From Rhynchosporium graminicola (Eukaryota; Ascomycota; Leotiomycetes; Helotiales; Ploettnerulaceae), in the NCBI GenBank assembly GCA_900074885.1, contig FJUW01000002.1, positions 1,067,001-1,131,000 on the forward strand: 64,000 nucleotides of DNA, in the 5' to 3' direction. The first letter of the stretch is position 1, and every line of letters starts with the position of its first letter. Position numbers and translations under genes: made by a program. This document shows, in pieces, positions 47,306 to 58,837 of this stretch. Under the pieces are notes generated by a model that saw only the letters and a list, made by a program, of their open reading frames with translations, was not told the origin of the DNA and ran no database searches.

Positions 47306-48152
47306 TTTGAAGCCGGGCTTCTTTATCTTGCCCGACAGACAGGTACTTGCTGCAGGGGTATGTGTAGTGACAGTTCAACTTGGTCAACTTGGTCAACTTG
47401 TTATTGCAACTTGTTGATGTGAAAAAAGAAGCTGCACCTAGGCGGTTACTCTAATATCACGATCAATACATAACCTCTCCTCCAATGTAAAGTTTAAATA
47501 TGGGGAAGACACGTACTATAGTTTAGTTACAGTTTTCTTCAACCAGCTTCAGCATTTCCGTCTCGATAGACCAGTCCCGTCGAAGTTAGAGTTGCCTTCT
47601 CACCCCGCAGCACGACTACCTTCAGACCATCCGAGCAGGCTACCCAAGCATCTCCCCAGTCCCGAGGAAGCATTAAAGTGGACTCTTGTACTGCAAGTAT
47701 AGAAACTGACCAATGATATGAAAAGTATTTGATATTTAGTCGCTTACATACTTTCGATGTTTTGACAAGAGTCAGTTCGGTCCAAAAGCAAATCCCTTTT
47801 TCACAAGCCGATCAGGAAAGTCGATGCGGGGTGCTGACCTTGATGTGGGGTACTTGGCTGTATAAGATGGAAAGAGAGCATTAAAGTCAAGCTTGATGAG
47901 ACCTCACAATCTGGCATCGCGATTGGTTCAAGACCTTTTCGGGATCTTGAATCGGGACGTGTTCTCGGACTTGCTCGGAATTGGTTCCGCAATCAAAAAA
48001 AGACATACTCGGCAAGATAAGGCGGGTACGAAAGTCATCCGCTGGTCTACCTGTAGCTCTATCTGTGTCTGCATCTGGAAGCAACCTCTCCTACTTCATT
48101 GAGTATCCATCGTAGCCTCGCATTTCTCATGCTAATATAGCCTTGCCGTGTC
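47306..48152. other. intergenic
   Basis: 847 bases; a CAACTTGGT triplet repeat occurs at about 47372-47402 just upstream of the CYP53 gene. No other feature. Confidence 0.5.
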
Positions 48153-49079
48153 TTATAGAGACTCTTTGCGCCTTCTATTGTCGACCGCTTCTCTCAGCTT
48201 CGAAATAACCTCAGCAGGATCCTTCGCTCCAAACACAGCACTCCCAGCAACAATAACATTAGCCCCAGCCTCAGCAGCCTGATCAATTGTGCCAGGACCC
48301 AATCCACCATCAACCTCGATATTCAGCTCCGGGTATCGCTTGCGCAGCTCTGTGACTTTCGGTAGTTCAGACGCCATGAACTTCTGGCCTCCAAAGCCTG
48401 GGTGGACTGTCATGACAAGAACCATCTTTCAAAAGTCAACAACCACCTCCAAAAATATGAAATGCAACCACTCACATCCGGAACCTCCTTCATATCCTTC
48501 GACTCCAGTATATCCCATAACACATCCACAGGCGTATCAGGCTTAATCGCAATCCCAGCCAACATGCCCAAATCGTGTATATATCTTATCAACTCCTTCG
48601 GACTCGTGTTAACGTCGCTGGTGGATTCAGGGCTTTCGGCTGCTGTGCTGTTGATAGCTGCTTCGTAGTGAAAACAGTAGAGGTCACATCCTGCTTTTTG
48701 GAACTCCTTGACCCATTTCTTTGGCTATAGATAGTCGTATTAGCTTGTGAGTTTCCAGTATCATGCCAGGTAGAAAGCAGAGACGCACCTCTGCAATCAT
48801 CATATGGCAGTCGAAAGTTCCCTTTCCGTGTTTCGCTGTTGGTCTATGGACATGGCTTCGTATCTTGGTCACAACAGGCGCACCGAATGTGATGTTTGGC
48901 ACAAAATGCCCGTCCATAATATCTACCCCTAATCAGTTAAAGGTTTCCAACCGAGCCGACGCATATGTACCGATGTGCAACCAATCTGCTCCACGAGCAA
49001 TCGTACTCGAGCATTCTTTACCCAGTTCCGCGAAGTCTGCAGATAGGATGGAGGGCGCGATGATGGCTGCCGGAGACAT
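48153..49079 (-). CDS. RPE1: ribulose-5-phosphate 3-epimerase
   Basis: Exons complement(48153-48425, 48476-48724, 48789-48922, 48971-49079), 254 aa, introns 48-64 bp. TIM-barrel motifs are in order: [11 protein letters not shown] near the N-terminus, the metal/active-site [14 protein letters not shown] (catalytic Asp and His), [42 protein letters not shown] and [12 protein letters not shown] with the second catalytic Asp. It interconverts ribulose 5-phosphate and xylulose 5-phosphate in the pentose phosphate pathway. A 20-odd residue Ser/Thr insertion follows the HYEAA segment, which is common in filamentous fungi. Cytosolic. Confidence 0.95.
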
Positions 49080-49775
49080 CTTGAGGGTCTCGCAGATCTT
49101 AAATATGTGTTTTGATGGGTGAAGAGTCAAAAAGGAGGTTTTCGTATAATTTAGGAATCAATTGAGTACGGTTTCGGTGTCGAGTCCTGGCGACGCTGTC
49201 TTGGTGGCATGTTTTGTGACTGCCGCTCTAAGATGCCCACTTTAGCGGGGTAGTATTCGCGCACGTGATATGTCCCTTTTGAGTGCTTCAAATTTCCAAT
49301 CTCATTTGATCATATTACAGATAGCACTCTTTCCTGGGCTTCGACGGAGGTGAATGGCTATTCTGTTTAGTGCTTTCTTTAGCCCGCAGCAAGCAGAGAG
49401 TCCATGTAAACAAACTCCCGTAGTAAGCGAGAGGTTAGGATAATGATTAGTTGACATTAGTACATAAACAACGCGGATCTCATTATGTGTGTGACAAAGA
49501 TGTAACTTAAGTCTCACCAAGCTCGTGGAAATTTAGAATGAAAACTGTGTGATGAAAAGGGGCACTATAAGAGCTTTGCAACTGTTGTTTTCGCCTAGAA
49601 ACTAGATCTTAGGTTCAGATAGCTGCCAGCTCAATATATGAGCTTATAGCTGAAAGCAGGATGAAAGAGCCGACTACTTATGAACATTTTCAATTAAATC
49701 AGACTGCCTTATCCAGCAGCGAAGATTAACCAACATTACAGGAAGAACATCCCTCAGAATCTTGTACTTCAGGCT
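49080..49775. other. intergenic
   Basis: About 700 bases; promoter side of the epimerase gene. No additional feature. Confidence 0.45.
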
Positions 49776-50262
49776 TAATGTGTCCGAAAGTAAGTTGATC
49801 TTGCATCGCCCCATACGCTGTGGAGTACCGTCTCATGTCCGTTCTCAATGACCTCCTCTGATACCTCACTGTCAAGCAGCTCTATTTCTACATCCTTATT
49901 ACGCTTAGCAAGATTTTCCGATATCTTAGGCCGATATTTTCCCACAAATACAGCAACAACAGCTAACGCAACACTTACTAACGGCGCCTATTGACCTCCT
50001 GCATAGAGTCCGCCTGCGAGTCGAATGAGATGATCCACTCCACCTATATAAGAAACACGACAAACACGAAGGGTGACAGTATCTTGCCATAGATGTTGAC
50101 AGCACCGATACTGAAATTATTGAGCCTGGCTTGCCAGTTTGTCAAGAGCGATGAGTTGAAATCCCAATCGGCGGGGTGGCTACATTTACGCCGGCGTTTA
50201 AGGATGAGTATTCACCTACGCCCACCGAATAGGTATCTGTTTCAAGGTCCCTGTGGCTTGTA
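49776..50262 (-). pseudogene. decayed membrane-protein gene, C-terminal part
   Basis: The minus strand reads, across frames, EYSSLNAGVNVATPPIG, then NNFSIGAVNIYGKILSPFVFVVFLI, then GGVDHLIRLAGGLYAGGQ, an in-frame TAG, then APLVSVALAVVAVFVGKYRP and a charged cytoplasmic-looking tail with KRNKDVEIELLDSE, ending at 49776. Two hydrophobic segments and a hydrophilic tail suggest the end of a multi-pass membrane protein, possibly a permease. The frame change and the stop show it is not functional. I could not identify the family. Confidence 0.55.
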
Positions 50263-50310
50263 AAATACAAGTTGGCCTCTCAAGTGTGATGATTGAATTC
50301 TCATTCTACT

Positions 50311-51329
50311 CTACGATGGAGTAAGCTGTATCTTCCCATCCTTATCATAAAAGATCTCCTTAACCTTCACACACCTCAAATGATTCTTCCCCTCGGACAG
50401 CGACGAATCATGATGAAACAAATACCACTTCCCCTTATGCTCCACAATCGAATGATGCGTCGTCCATCCGACCACCGGCTCCAAAATCCTTCCCGCATAC
50501 GTGAAAGGTCCGAACGGATTATCTCCTGTAGCATAGCAGAGATAGTGCGTATCTCCAGTCGAGTACGAGAAATAGTATTTGCCTTGATACTTGTGCATCC
50601 ATGCCGCCTCGAAGAAACGACGATCGTGATCGTCATGTGGAATTGGTTTTCCGTCTTCGCTGAGAATGACGAGCTCTTTGACTCCGCCGTCGAATTGGAG
50701 CATGTCTTTGCTCAGACGAGCAACTCGTGGGTTGTATGCATTGCCACTGGTAGCTTCCATGTTGCTGTATGCTTCCTTGTTAAAGTCCTCTCCTGTCCAG
50801 CATTGAACTATATAGAGATGTCAGGAGCGAGATTTGTAAAGTGGGGTTCGAATTACTCACGCTGTCCACCCCAAATGCCACCGAAGTACAGATATGCCTC
50901 TCCATCATCATCAACGAAACTCGCTGGATCGATACTGTAGCTCCCCTCGATAGGCTTTGGCTCTGGCTTGAATGGCCCCTCGGGGACATCGCAAACTGCT
51001 ACACCGATGCGGAAAACACCTTCCTTGTCACGGGCGGGGAAGTACAGATAGTATTTGCCATCTTTAGTCGCGGCATCTGGTGCCCAGAGCTGCTTTCCTG
51101 CCCATGGAATATCGCCTAACGACAAAACGACTCCGTGATCGGTTACTGGACTTCCAACATCGTCCATGGATAACACGTGATAATCTTCCATGGCATATTG
51201 ATCACCATTGTCGTTGTCTTTGATGTCGGTCTTGATATCGTGGGAAGGGTAGACGTAAAGTCTACCGTTAAAGCTGTGAGCAGATGGATCTGCTGTGAAG
51301 ATATGTGTTACTAATGGTTGGTCTGTCAT
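50311..51329 (-). CDS. glycoside hydrolase family 43 protein
   Basis: Exons complement(50311-50807, 50861-51329), 321 aa, intron 53 bp. A five-bladed beta-propeller with three catalytic carboxylates recognisable: general base Asp in FTADPSAHSF, pKa-modulating Asp in YSIDPASFVDDDG and acid Glu in RRFFEAAWMHK. Also typical are LWAPDAATKDGKYYLYFPA and VVGWTTHHSIVEHKGKWYLF. No signal peptide, so the enzyme is likely intracellular and acts on oligosaccharides, as beta-xylosidase or alpha-L-arabinofuranosidase. The specificity cannot be settled by sequence alone. It sits on the same strand as the epimerase gene. Confidence 0.93.
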
Positions 51330-52101
51330 GATGAGAGATGTGATATTTCTGTCTAAGAGTTATGCCAAGCTTGGGTTAAGTTGAAGAGCGGTTTTGCAGA
51401 AGCAGAGCAGAACGTTGTTTAAGTAGGCTCAGGGCAATGCTATTTATCCTCTTTATCCTTCTTGACGGCTAGCTGGAAAGGATTTCGTATTCTGCCTTCA
51501 AGGTTGGATGTTGGAGATATGTCTTAGTGAGGTGATGTTTGTGGATCCTGGGGTTTATCCGAGATGCATTTAGCCTGAATTGAATATTCCGGGCCTCCGG
51601 GTCACTGAGGAGCCTCGACAACACGACAGCTGCCATATCACAACACTGTAGTGATTAAAAACATAATGTGCAGCGAGGGGGTACATCTTGTTAGTGGTTT
51701 TGCATAGGCGTCGTAAGACTTATTCACTCTCGTGCTCTCGCGATCAAACGGGCATTTCTTTTAGACTACTTTCTTTCTCCGCAATATTCGTAACACGACA
51801 CAGTTTCAATAGATTGCTGTCAAAGTCTATTCGCACTATGCCAAGAGCACACATAGAAACTTGGAAGTTCGCATGATTACTCTGTCACAATACTCGTTAT
51901 CAGGGTGATTCTTTGATTATTTCGGTATCTTTGAGGTGACGTAGCGTAATAAGTATTGAGTAGTAAGTGTAATTCATTCAACTAATATTTGTTCAATAGA
52001 GCGAAGTCTTAAAACCTTCCCGAACTCATTATCTCGCTATCGCCAAGAGCACGCTGACAGGTGCCTATGCTCCACTACAGTATAAGTACCATTGTTCCCC
52101 C
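51330..52101. other. intergenic
   Basis: 772 bases between the GH43 promoter and the 3' end of the next gene. No feature recognised. Confidence 0.45.
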
Positions 52102-53406
52102 CTAGTTTCCAGCATTGTTCACGCGAGCATTGTTCCCACCACTATTGTTCCCGCCACCATTGTTCCCATTACTGTTGTTCCCATTACCATTGTTCCCACT
52201 ACCATTGTTCACGCCACTGTTGTTCCCACCACCATTGTTCCCATTACCATTGTTTCCACCACCATTGTTCACGCCACTATTGTTTCCGCCACTATTGTTG
52301 TTCCCGCCACCATTGTTCCCGTTTTGGTTTCCATTCTGCCCACCTCCCGATGCCGATCCTGATGAGCCAGATGTCTGTGGGAATTCGACAGCTAGTTGTT
52401 GCAATCCTGACATCATCATAGCGGCATTCGACAGTTCGGTGATACTGGGAAGAATGTTTGGGTTTCTGCACTAGTGTGTTAGCAATCTAGTACGAGCATC
52501 AACTGTAAACCATTTATACCTTGCTCTTTCAATACTTTGCAGGTTAGTCCTGGTCGTGGCTACCGTAGGATCATTCATGATGTTCTGTAGTCCATCCAAA
52601 ACGGCCGGTGTGTTCTTGACGATCAGAGCATTTGCATTCTTCGCAGCGCTTCCTCCTGCGGTGTTAAGCACGTTTCGTCTTTGGTCCTCATCGGACTCGG
52701 CTGTGAAGGCAACAGTGGCAAGGGCTCGAATCATTTCGGGGTTTGTCTCAGAGCCCAGTGCGTTCAAAGAGTTCGAGACAGTGGTGGCATCGTTGGCGAA
52801 AGCTCCAGCGGCATATTGAACACCAGGAGCTCCTGGAGTGCCTCCTCTTTGGAGGTCTGGTGCGGTTTGTACTTGTCCTGAACTGCCGCCTCTATTCCCA
52901 GTCCCAGTATTCCCATTCCCGTTATTTCCATTTCCATTGCCGGCTCTTTTTGCAGCTCCTTGGGCAGGTGTCCTTCCTGATTCACCGCTAGCTGCTCCTC
53001 CGCTGTTGGCTGCACCACTATTCAGAAGTTAGCAAGTTGCAGTTGGTAGGCGAAATGCGCTGGGGTAACGTGTATTTAAAATATAGATGTGGACTTGGTA
53101 AATTTGAGTGTTGAAAGCATTTCAGGAAGGAATTTTGGCTTACCCAGCTGTATCTGAAATAGCCTTCGATGCAGTGAGTGCTTTGGCTGCTGCATCTCTT
53201 TGTGTGAGTTAGCTTCTATTGTGTTGTATGATTTCATCTCCGAAATGGGGACATTGTAGCCCTCTACCCAAAAAACATCGTACGTACCCAGCTGTGTCTG
53301 ATTCTGCTCTTGCAGCAACAGCCCTTGCACTTATTGCTATCCTGTCCAGAGGAGCAGCGACCGATGTACCGATCAGAGAGAGGTTCAGAATTGTGAAGAA
53401 TTTCAT
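52102..53406 (-). CDS. secreted Asn/Gly-rich protein, unknown
   Basis: Exons complement(52102-52465, 52520-53017, 53144-53197, 53288-53406), 344 aa. A signal peptide is clear (MKFFTILNLSLIGTSVAA|PL). An Ala-rich segment with a repeated ISDTAG/ESDTAG motif lies at the ends of exons 1 and 2, as though the small exon had been duplicated. The centre is helical (YAAGAFANDATTVSNSLNAL). The last ~85 residues are a tandem array built from NNGGG, NNSG, NNGNG. I recognise no family. The gene has an unusually low-complexity tail and small exons; it may be a cell-wall or matrix-associated secreted protein. Residue RAVAARAES after the signal peptide may be a processing region. Confidence 0.72.
52117..52316 (-). 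repeat. Asn-Gly coding minisatellite
   Basis: Tandem 12- to 18-base units coding for NNGGG, NNSG and NNGNG at the C-terminus of the secreted protein. Copies differ by single bases, and the array remains in frame. Confidence 0.85.
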
Positions 53407-55849
53407 GGTGACTTTGAGTCGAAGAGCAGAGCCAGCTGCTCAGTCGGGTAATTAGATAGGTGTAAGATTAAGGAATGTTGCCTTAGGGCGGACTGAGAAA
53501 GTGGAAGCTGAATAGACTCGAAAGATATGGAGATGAGCGGTATTAATGAACCTGCGGGATTGCTGTTACTTCGAAAGCAAACAGACCTCCTTCTATACTG
53601 TAGCAAGTCAGATGGATGTTAAAATCCTATTTTGACTGGGACTTGCAGGTCGCATTAATGCTTGTCAAAACTGTTAGTGAGCTTAAATGGAGCCAAAAAC
53701 CAAGTCTGGCCAGCACTGCGATTGGGTGAAATTGAAATAAGCATTGCTTGTAAAACTTTACCAAGACCTTGCAGAACCTTTTTTTGGTTTCGAGAACTAG
53801 GGGCACACGGGAAAAAAGATCCCTCTGTATGGCAGCCATAGAAAGCAATATGATGCCAAGGCCACTGTTGGGCACTCTCGAGGCACTGAAGGTTAGTTGT
53901 GAGAAGCACATGATACCCCGCCCAAACTTTTTGTATGTGAGCTTAAGTTGATCAAATATCTGGAACACGCTTGTTTCGACGATCAAAGCTGCACGTACCA
54001 TATTGCATTGCGCTTCATGCATTGGCCAATTGTATTCGGCTTCACGGTTTGAGATACCCTTGGATATCTGTCCGAGCGACATTAAGCGAGAAACGACGTC
54101 GAGAAGCGATTTACGATCTGCGCAGCGGTTTCGAAACGCCGTAAGAACATCTTCACAAGTTTTGGATCGGTTACATTGATCTGGAAAAAAGAAAGACGAT
54201 TGTTCTCCGTTACGGATGGTCCCGAGATCTTCTCTACTATACATCCCATCGCGAATCGTCGTTTCCCAAAATCGACTGCTGCTTCAAAGGGTATGTACGA
54301 TCAGCGTGTCTCGATGATGATACGTTTCTGCCTAACAGTGTATCTGAACATAGAGTAGCAAGATCTCAACGAAGCCTTCGTCAAACCCCATTTACTGGAG
54401 TTCCCCTGGTCTTCGCGCAGTTGAAAATGTTGAATAGCCTGGTGTTTGCCTATTGATCCACCTATCAATAGAAGAGCAAAGTCCGGTAGTCGATGTACTA
54501 TTGATATCAACAATGATTGAGCGAACTCCTTATACTGAATGGCGATTAAGCGAGCCAATATTTCTTGGGCAGATCTGATAGGTGCATCGTTCTTGAAGTG
54601 ACCGAAGTATGGGTGGAAGAAACCATCGATCGGGCTTGCATACGAGCGTTCTCAGATCAACCCTTCAAGGCTAGATAGCACATGATGTCTCCCAAGAGCA
54701 GGTCTGAAATCCCCAAAGTGGTAATTGTATTTGTTTGGATAGCGAAGGCCTCGGACTTGGTGAGGTTCTGGCGGTCTGATCAACCGTCTCTTTGACGTAT
54801 TAACGCGAGTACACTGGTTTAAAAGCAGAAATAACGTTTCTGTTGTCGGTAGTCGTACCGGAAGAAGTAAAGCTAGGCTCAAGATCTGGAGCGATCGTCA
54901 TAACATATATATGTACGGTATCGCAACGTCAAAGTCTCGCAACGTTAAGATGCCAACATCTCATCATAGCTCACATTCAAGCAGTCGTACTGTCACCACT
55001 TCATCCTATGTACTCTAATTATGCTCTCCGACCCTCAGCACCAGTCAGGATCTGAGATCTTTGGGTAAGAAGAGTAGAAAGTAGAGCTCGCATCAAAGAA
55101 GTGGAGCTCAGAGCGGACGACATGGGTATTGGAGCAAAGCAGATGGTGTTTCCGAGCACCTCCAAAACAACTCTGACACCCTAGTGGGTGTTTTCTCGAG
55201 GGCAAATCTGGGAATACCAGAGGCAGAAACCGCATTACGGAGGCCAATTGTTTCTTGATCGAACCTGCGACGGCGGTGTCTTGGGGGATCCCAATCCAGT
55301 CCGTGCAGAAATATGCATATGTGGCTGAGATAAGGTAACCCCAATCAGCTTTAAAAATAAGGTTAACTACTAAGCGAAAGGCTTGGTGATTTTGGCGAAG
55401 CTCTTTGGGTCGTGTGTTGTGATGGTCCCTGCAGCCCTGGCCTCAATGCCATCTTGTCCGCTTTGGCGAGGAACGTCCTTTCTTGGATGTTTCTGGAAGA
55501 TATCGGATCAGGTTTGGCCCAATGTCTCGCTGCATCTATGGCACCGTATACACGAATTTAGGTGGATGATTCGGTCATGAAGCGCTGCACTAGCATGCCA
55601 TGTAGACGTTAGACTTTACGCTGAATTCTTATGTTCCACCTGTCTACCTATTCATCAGATCGTTGACGAGCAAGCTGAATGCTTGGCAGATACATATACC
55701 TTTGCGCACCCCTCCCTCCCTCCATCCTCTTCCTCAAAACCATAATTACTGAGAACTCTCGAATGTGCTTTTTCTAGCGTTTGCTGTTGTTCTGTTCACT
55801 CTTTCCTACCTTTCCAACACACAACAGCCCTGGCGGCTATATTTTCATA
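53407..55849. other. decayed or unassigned sequence
   Basis: About 2.4 kb. On the minus strand, one frame at about 54882-54030 gives long protein-like stretches (RYPNKYNYHFGDFRPALGRH, then HPYFGHFKNDAPIRSAQEI, then DPKLVKMFLRRFETAAQ) separated by stops. A second frame gives an uninterrupted 205-residue frame at 53627-54244 beginning with ATG. I cannot tie these into one model or a family. An old gene losing its frame is the most likely explanation. Confidence 0.4.
53627..54244 (-). CDS. hypothetical 205-aa frame, doubtful
   Basis: An uninterrupted frame from ATG 54244. Basic, with several Cys (for example DQCNRSKTCEDV, FRNRCADRKS) and no recognisable domain or signal. It overlaps a protein-like frame in another register, so only one of the two can have been real. 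Reported because of its length. Confidence 0.25.
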   Translation of the reverse strand: MYSREDLGTIRNGEQSSFFFPDQCNRSKTCEDVLTAFRNRCADRKSLLDVVSRLMSLGQISKGISNREAEYNWPMHEAQCNMVRAALIVETSVFQIFDQLKLTYKKFGRGIMCFSQLTFSASRVPNSGLGIILLSMAAIQRDLFSRVPLVLETKKRFCKVLVKFYKQCLFQFHPIAVLARLGFWLHLSSLTVLTSINATCKSQSK

Positions 55850-58005
55850 ATGACTTTCACGTACTCTTATATTTCTTTCCTCGTTGTCTGCTTTCAGCTT
55901 GGCCACATGGTCGCAGCTCAGGTCATAAGCGCACAGTGGAATCAAGTCGTCAACCTAAATGGTAATGTAAGATATACCCTTTGATACTACACGCTCCAGC
56001 AATCTCCTTGAGTGCTTAGAATCTATACTTACCGCAAATTAGATGGCGCTGAACAAGATCACATTTCCTGATGGTTCAAGGGTAGAGACTTATTCGCAAA
56101 AACAACAACAAATGATCGTGAATCAAAATCCTAGTCCTCTGAGCCCAAATCATGTGGTAGGATCTACGGGTCAACCTTTCGTGGCTCTTTCACAGAACTC
56201 GATGACGATCGCGACAAACAATGCATCGAACCTAGTTGGTGGACAAATTGAGCTTTCAATTGATCCAACGATACTTCGACAAAATAACATCTCACCCGAC
56301 AATGCGTTCGTGGCAATGCTTTCTCCCGGACGACAGGCTTGGATTGTGATGGAGGGGATTAAGAGTGTGAACACGTGAGTTTCAGCAATACTTATTCAGC
56401 TCGTGCTTTCTCTTCTCTTCGATCTCGGTCTGGTAGAGTTACTTTGCTCATATTAGACAATGATTGAAAGGGCTTTCTCAAGATACTGAGCAAGGGATTG
56501 AGCTGACCTCGGTATAGTACAGATAACACTGTTCGTTTGGTGAAGATGACAAACATCGACGGCGAGTATATAGCAATCGGAAGACAGTCTACCGAGTCTG
56601 CCAATGTTTTGACGCCTTTCGCCGACCAGTCTGTGAAGATAACAGGATCTGGAATCCAAGAGGCCGAGTTTGTGGATGGTTTTCGCATGTCGATGAAGGC
56701 TACTCAGCCAATGAGAGTCACTACCAATGTCATAAACGGTGTCAGCAGCTCGATGATCACTGACCCGGGCATGATGCCCATCAGTGAGTAGTTCGGTTTA
56801 CATCTGTCTAGATATGCATACTTACAAGTTCTAGACAATTACCGCTATCTGATCACTACAAACTTAGCAGCCGTTGCGCCAAACCTCAATCAGATGACAG
56901 TCATTCTTCAAATGCCTCGTGAGTCCAGCAGCATTATTTTGAGCTCATCCGACTGCTGACAATCACATAGTGAACATGCAACGTGTGATGGCCATGGCCA
57001 CGCAGATGGGGATCGGAGCGAACGAAGCTATTGTTGTAGGTATTTCACAAAGAACAGTACAGCAGAACCCCGGTGGAGCCGCTGTACTCTCACCCAGCCG
57101 TAAAACTCGAAGAAACGCACGTTCTAAAAGATCCCCGAGACCTGCTGGATCAAATACCTCGCAGACCGGAGCCCCAGGTTCCGTAGGGACTGGAGACACA
57201 TCGGCGGCCAGTGAGACAACGCCTATCAACACAGGTAGCTCAACATGTAAGAATATCTTCCCATTCTCGGCCGTGTCCACAAGTCTCTAGGAAAAATGGA
57301 GATGTGAAATACTGACATTTCATAATAGCTGCTCCTGATGATGATGACGACATATCCACCCCACGCTCAGGTTCCTCAACAGAAACCGGCGGCACCAGTA
57401 ACGGCAACAGAAATCCCAATACTAGTGGCAACACCAATGGCAACAGGAATCCCAACTCTAGTGGCAACACCAGTGGCGGCACCAGTGGCAACAGGAGTGG
57501 CAGCAACACAAATACCAACACTAATACCAATACCAATAGTGACACGAACGGCAATACCAATGCCGAGACCAATAGCAATACGAATACCAATAGCAATACG
57601 AATACCAACACGAATAGCGGTAACGGACAAGCCGCCAACCCGGCAGCAACTCAGCTCCTTCTCGACCCTACATTCCGAGCCGTTAACAGTACCACAGCAT
57701 ACGACCCCGTCACCAGCCGTGTTATGGTCGCCGTCAACCAAATCAACGGAGAATTCATCCTCACCATGCAAAAATCCACTGCCGGCGGAACTGCAGGACA
57801 GGTTCCTCAAGGTGGGGTTGGAAGTAACGGGGTCGGAGGCAACGGAACTACAGGTGCGGGAAATGCAAAGCGGGCAACTGCTGCGACTCAGGGAGGTGTG
57901 AGATTCACCATGGCTCAAGTAAAAACGCTCATGGAGCAACAGAGGATGGGTAACTCGTTGCCAATGGCGATGATGGAAGAAGCATTGGGTGGAGTAACCA
58001 TGTGA
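55850..58005 (+). CDS. secreted protein with Asn/Thr/Gly-rich region, unknown
   Basis: Six exons: 55850-55966, 56043-56374, 56518-56783, 56835-56918, 56971-57246, 57329-58005; 583 aa; every phase closes. A signal peptide precedes QVISAQWNQVV. The N-terminal ~330 residues are beta-rich and soluble (INGVSSSMITDPGMMP, NMQRVMAMATQMGIGANEAI). A basic dibasic cluster (RKTRRNARSKRSPRP) follows, as in Kex2-type processing sites, then an acidic DDDDD and a long Asn/Thr/Ser/Gly-rich stretch with TNTNTNTNTN-like units. The end (DPTFRAVNSTTAYDPVT, NQINGEFILTMQKS) echoes the N-terminal part (NIDGEYIAIGRQS), suggesting an internal repeat of a beta-motif. I recognise no family. Confidence 0.75.
57390..57625 (+). 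repeat. Asn/Thr/Gly coding minisatellite
   Basis: Repeated six- and nine-base units (AAT ACC, AAC ACC AGT GGC) encode TNTNTN, SGNTNGNRNP and similar. In frame over its length. Confidence 0.8.
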
Positions 58006-58837
58006 ATCGGTGAGAGGAGGTATAAGTATGAGAGATAGTAGGCAACGAGGATTTGGTTAATTAGATTTTATTATGTACATATCTCATTTTAGCGGGTCAG
58101 CGATTTACACGGGCAGGGCAACAGAGAGGTTGATTTAGGGAACAGTAGGACAACACATCTCAGATGTTTTGATAGATATTCGCAATGTTTATTCCCCCAA
58201 ACGAGTCACGCGAAGAGACTGATATGAATAAGAAAATCCATATGCTGGCTTTGAGGCCTTGGCAGACGTGACGTGAATTCCATGGCAAACGCCGAAACTG
58301 GAAGTCTGGAACCAAACGGCCCCCAAGTAAAAGTGTTAGCTTCAAACGAATTTGAGATCATTGAAACAATAGTTTCTTCAGACCCTGTCAGGGCAGTGAG
58401 GTCCAAACGCCTGATCAATGCGCATAACCGTCTTCGTCATGCATGGCCAAGTGATCAAGATCTGAAGTCTAATAATAGATAGCCTCAATGGTCAAATCTC
58501 GGTGATGTGCGCTTGCACTCTGGATTAAAAACTGGTAAAACAGACGTGTCTAAAATGTGGAATGTGAACTGTACAACGCATTCAAGCTATCATCTTCAAT
58601 TTCTTAGAAATTTCGTACAGGATATCTGTGTATTGAACTTTCGATGTCGGGAGAGGAAGGGATTGTAGACATCCGAATCAGCCCAGGTAATTCTTTCTGG
58701 AATCCTAAGTAGCATGACTCTTTACCTCGAAGGAAGTTTAACGACAAGCAATAGTGTGAGAGGGAATCTCGCTACTGACTAGCTGTAGAGACAGGCTGCT
58801 GCAACTGAGTAAATTTCTCGAGGTCAGGACTTGATTG
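58006..58837. other. intergenic
   Basis: 832 bases between the Asn-rich secreted protein and the HET pseudogene. No feature supported. Confidence 0.45.

Noticed and set aside
52092..52474. Pro/Leu- and Cys/His-rich frames on the plus strand
   Set aside because: They are the reverse reading of the Asn/Gly array; repeat composition alone explains them.
57240..57939. Hydrophobic Val/Leu-rich minus-strand frames
   Set aside because: Reverse reading of the Asn/Thr repeat; no independent support.
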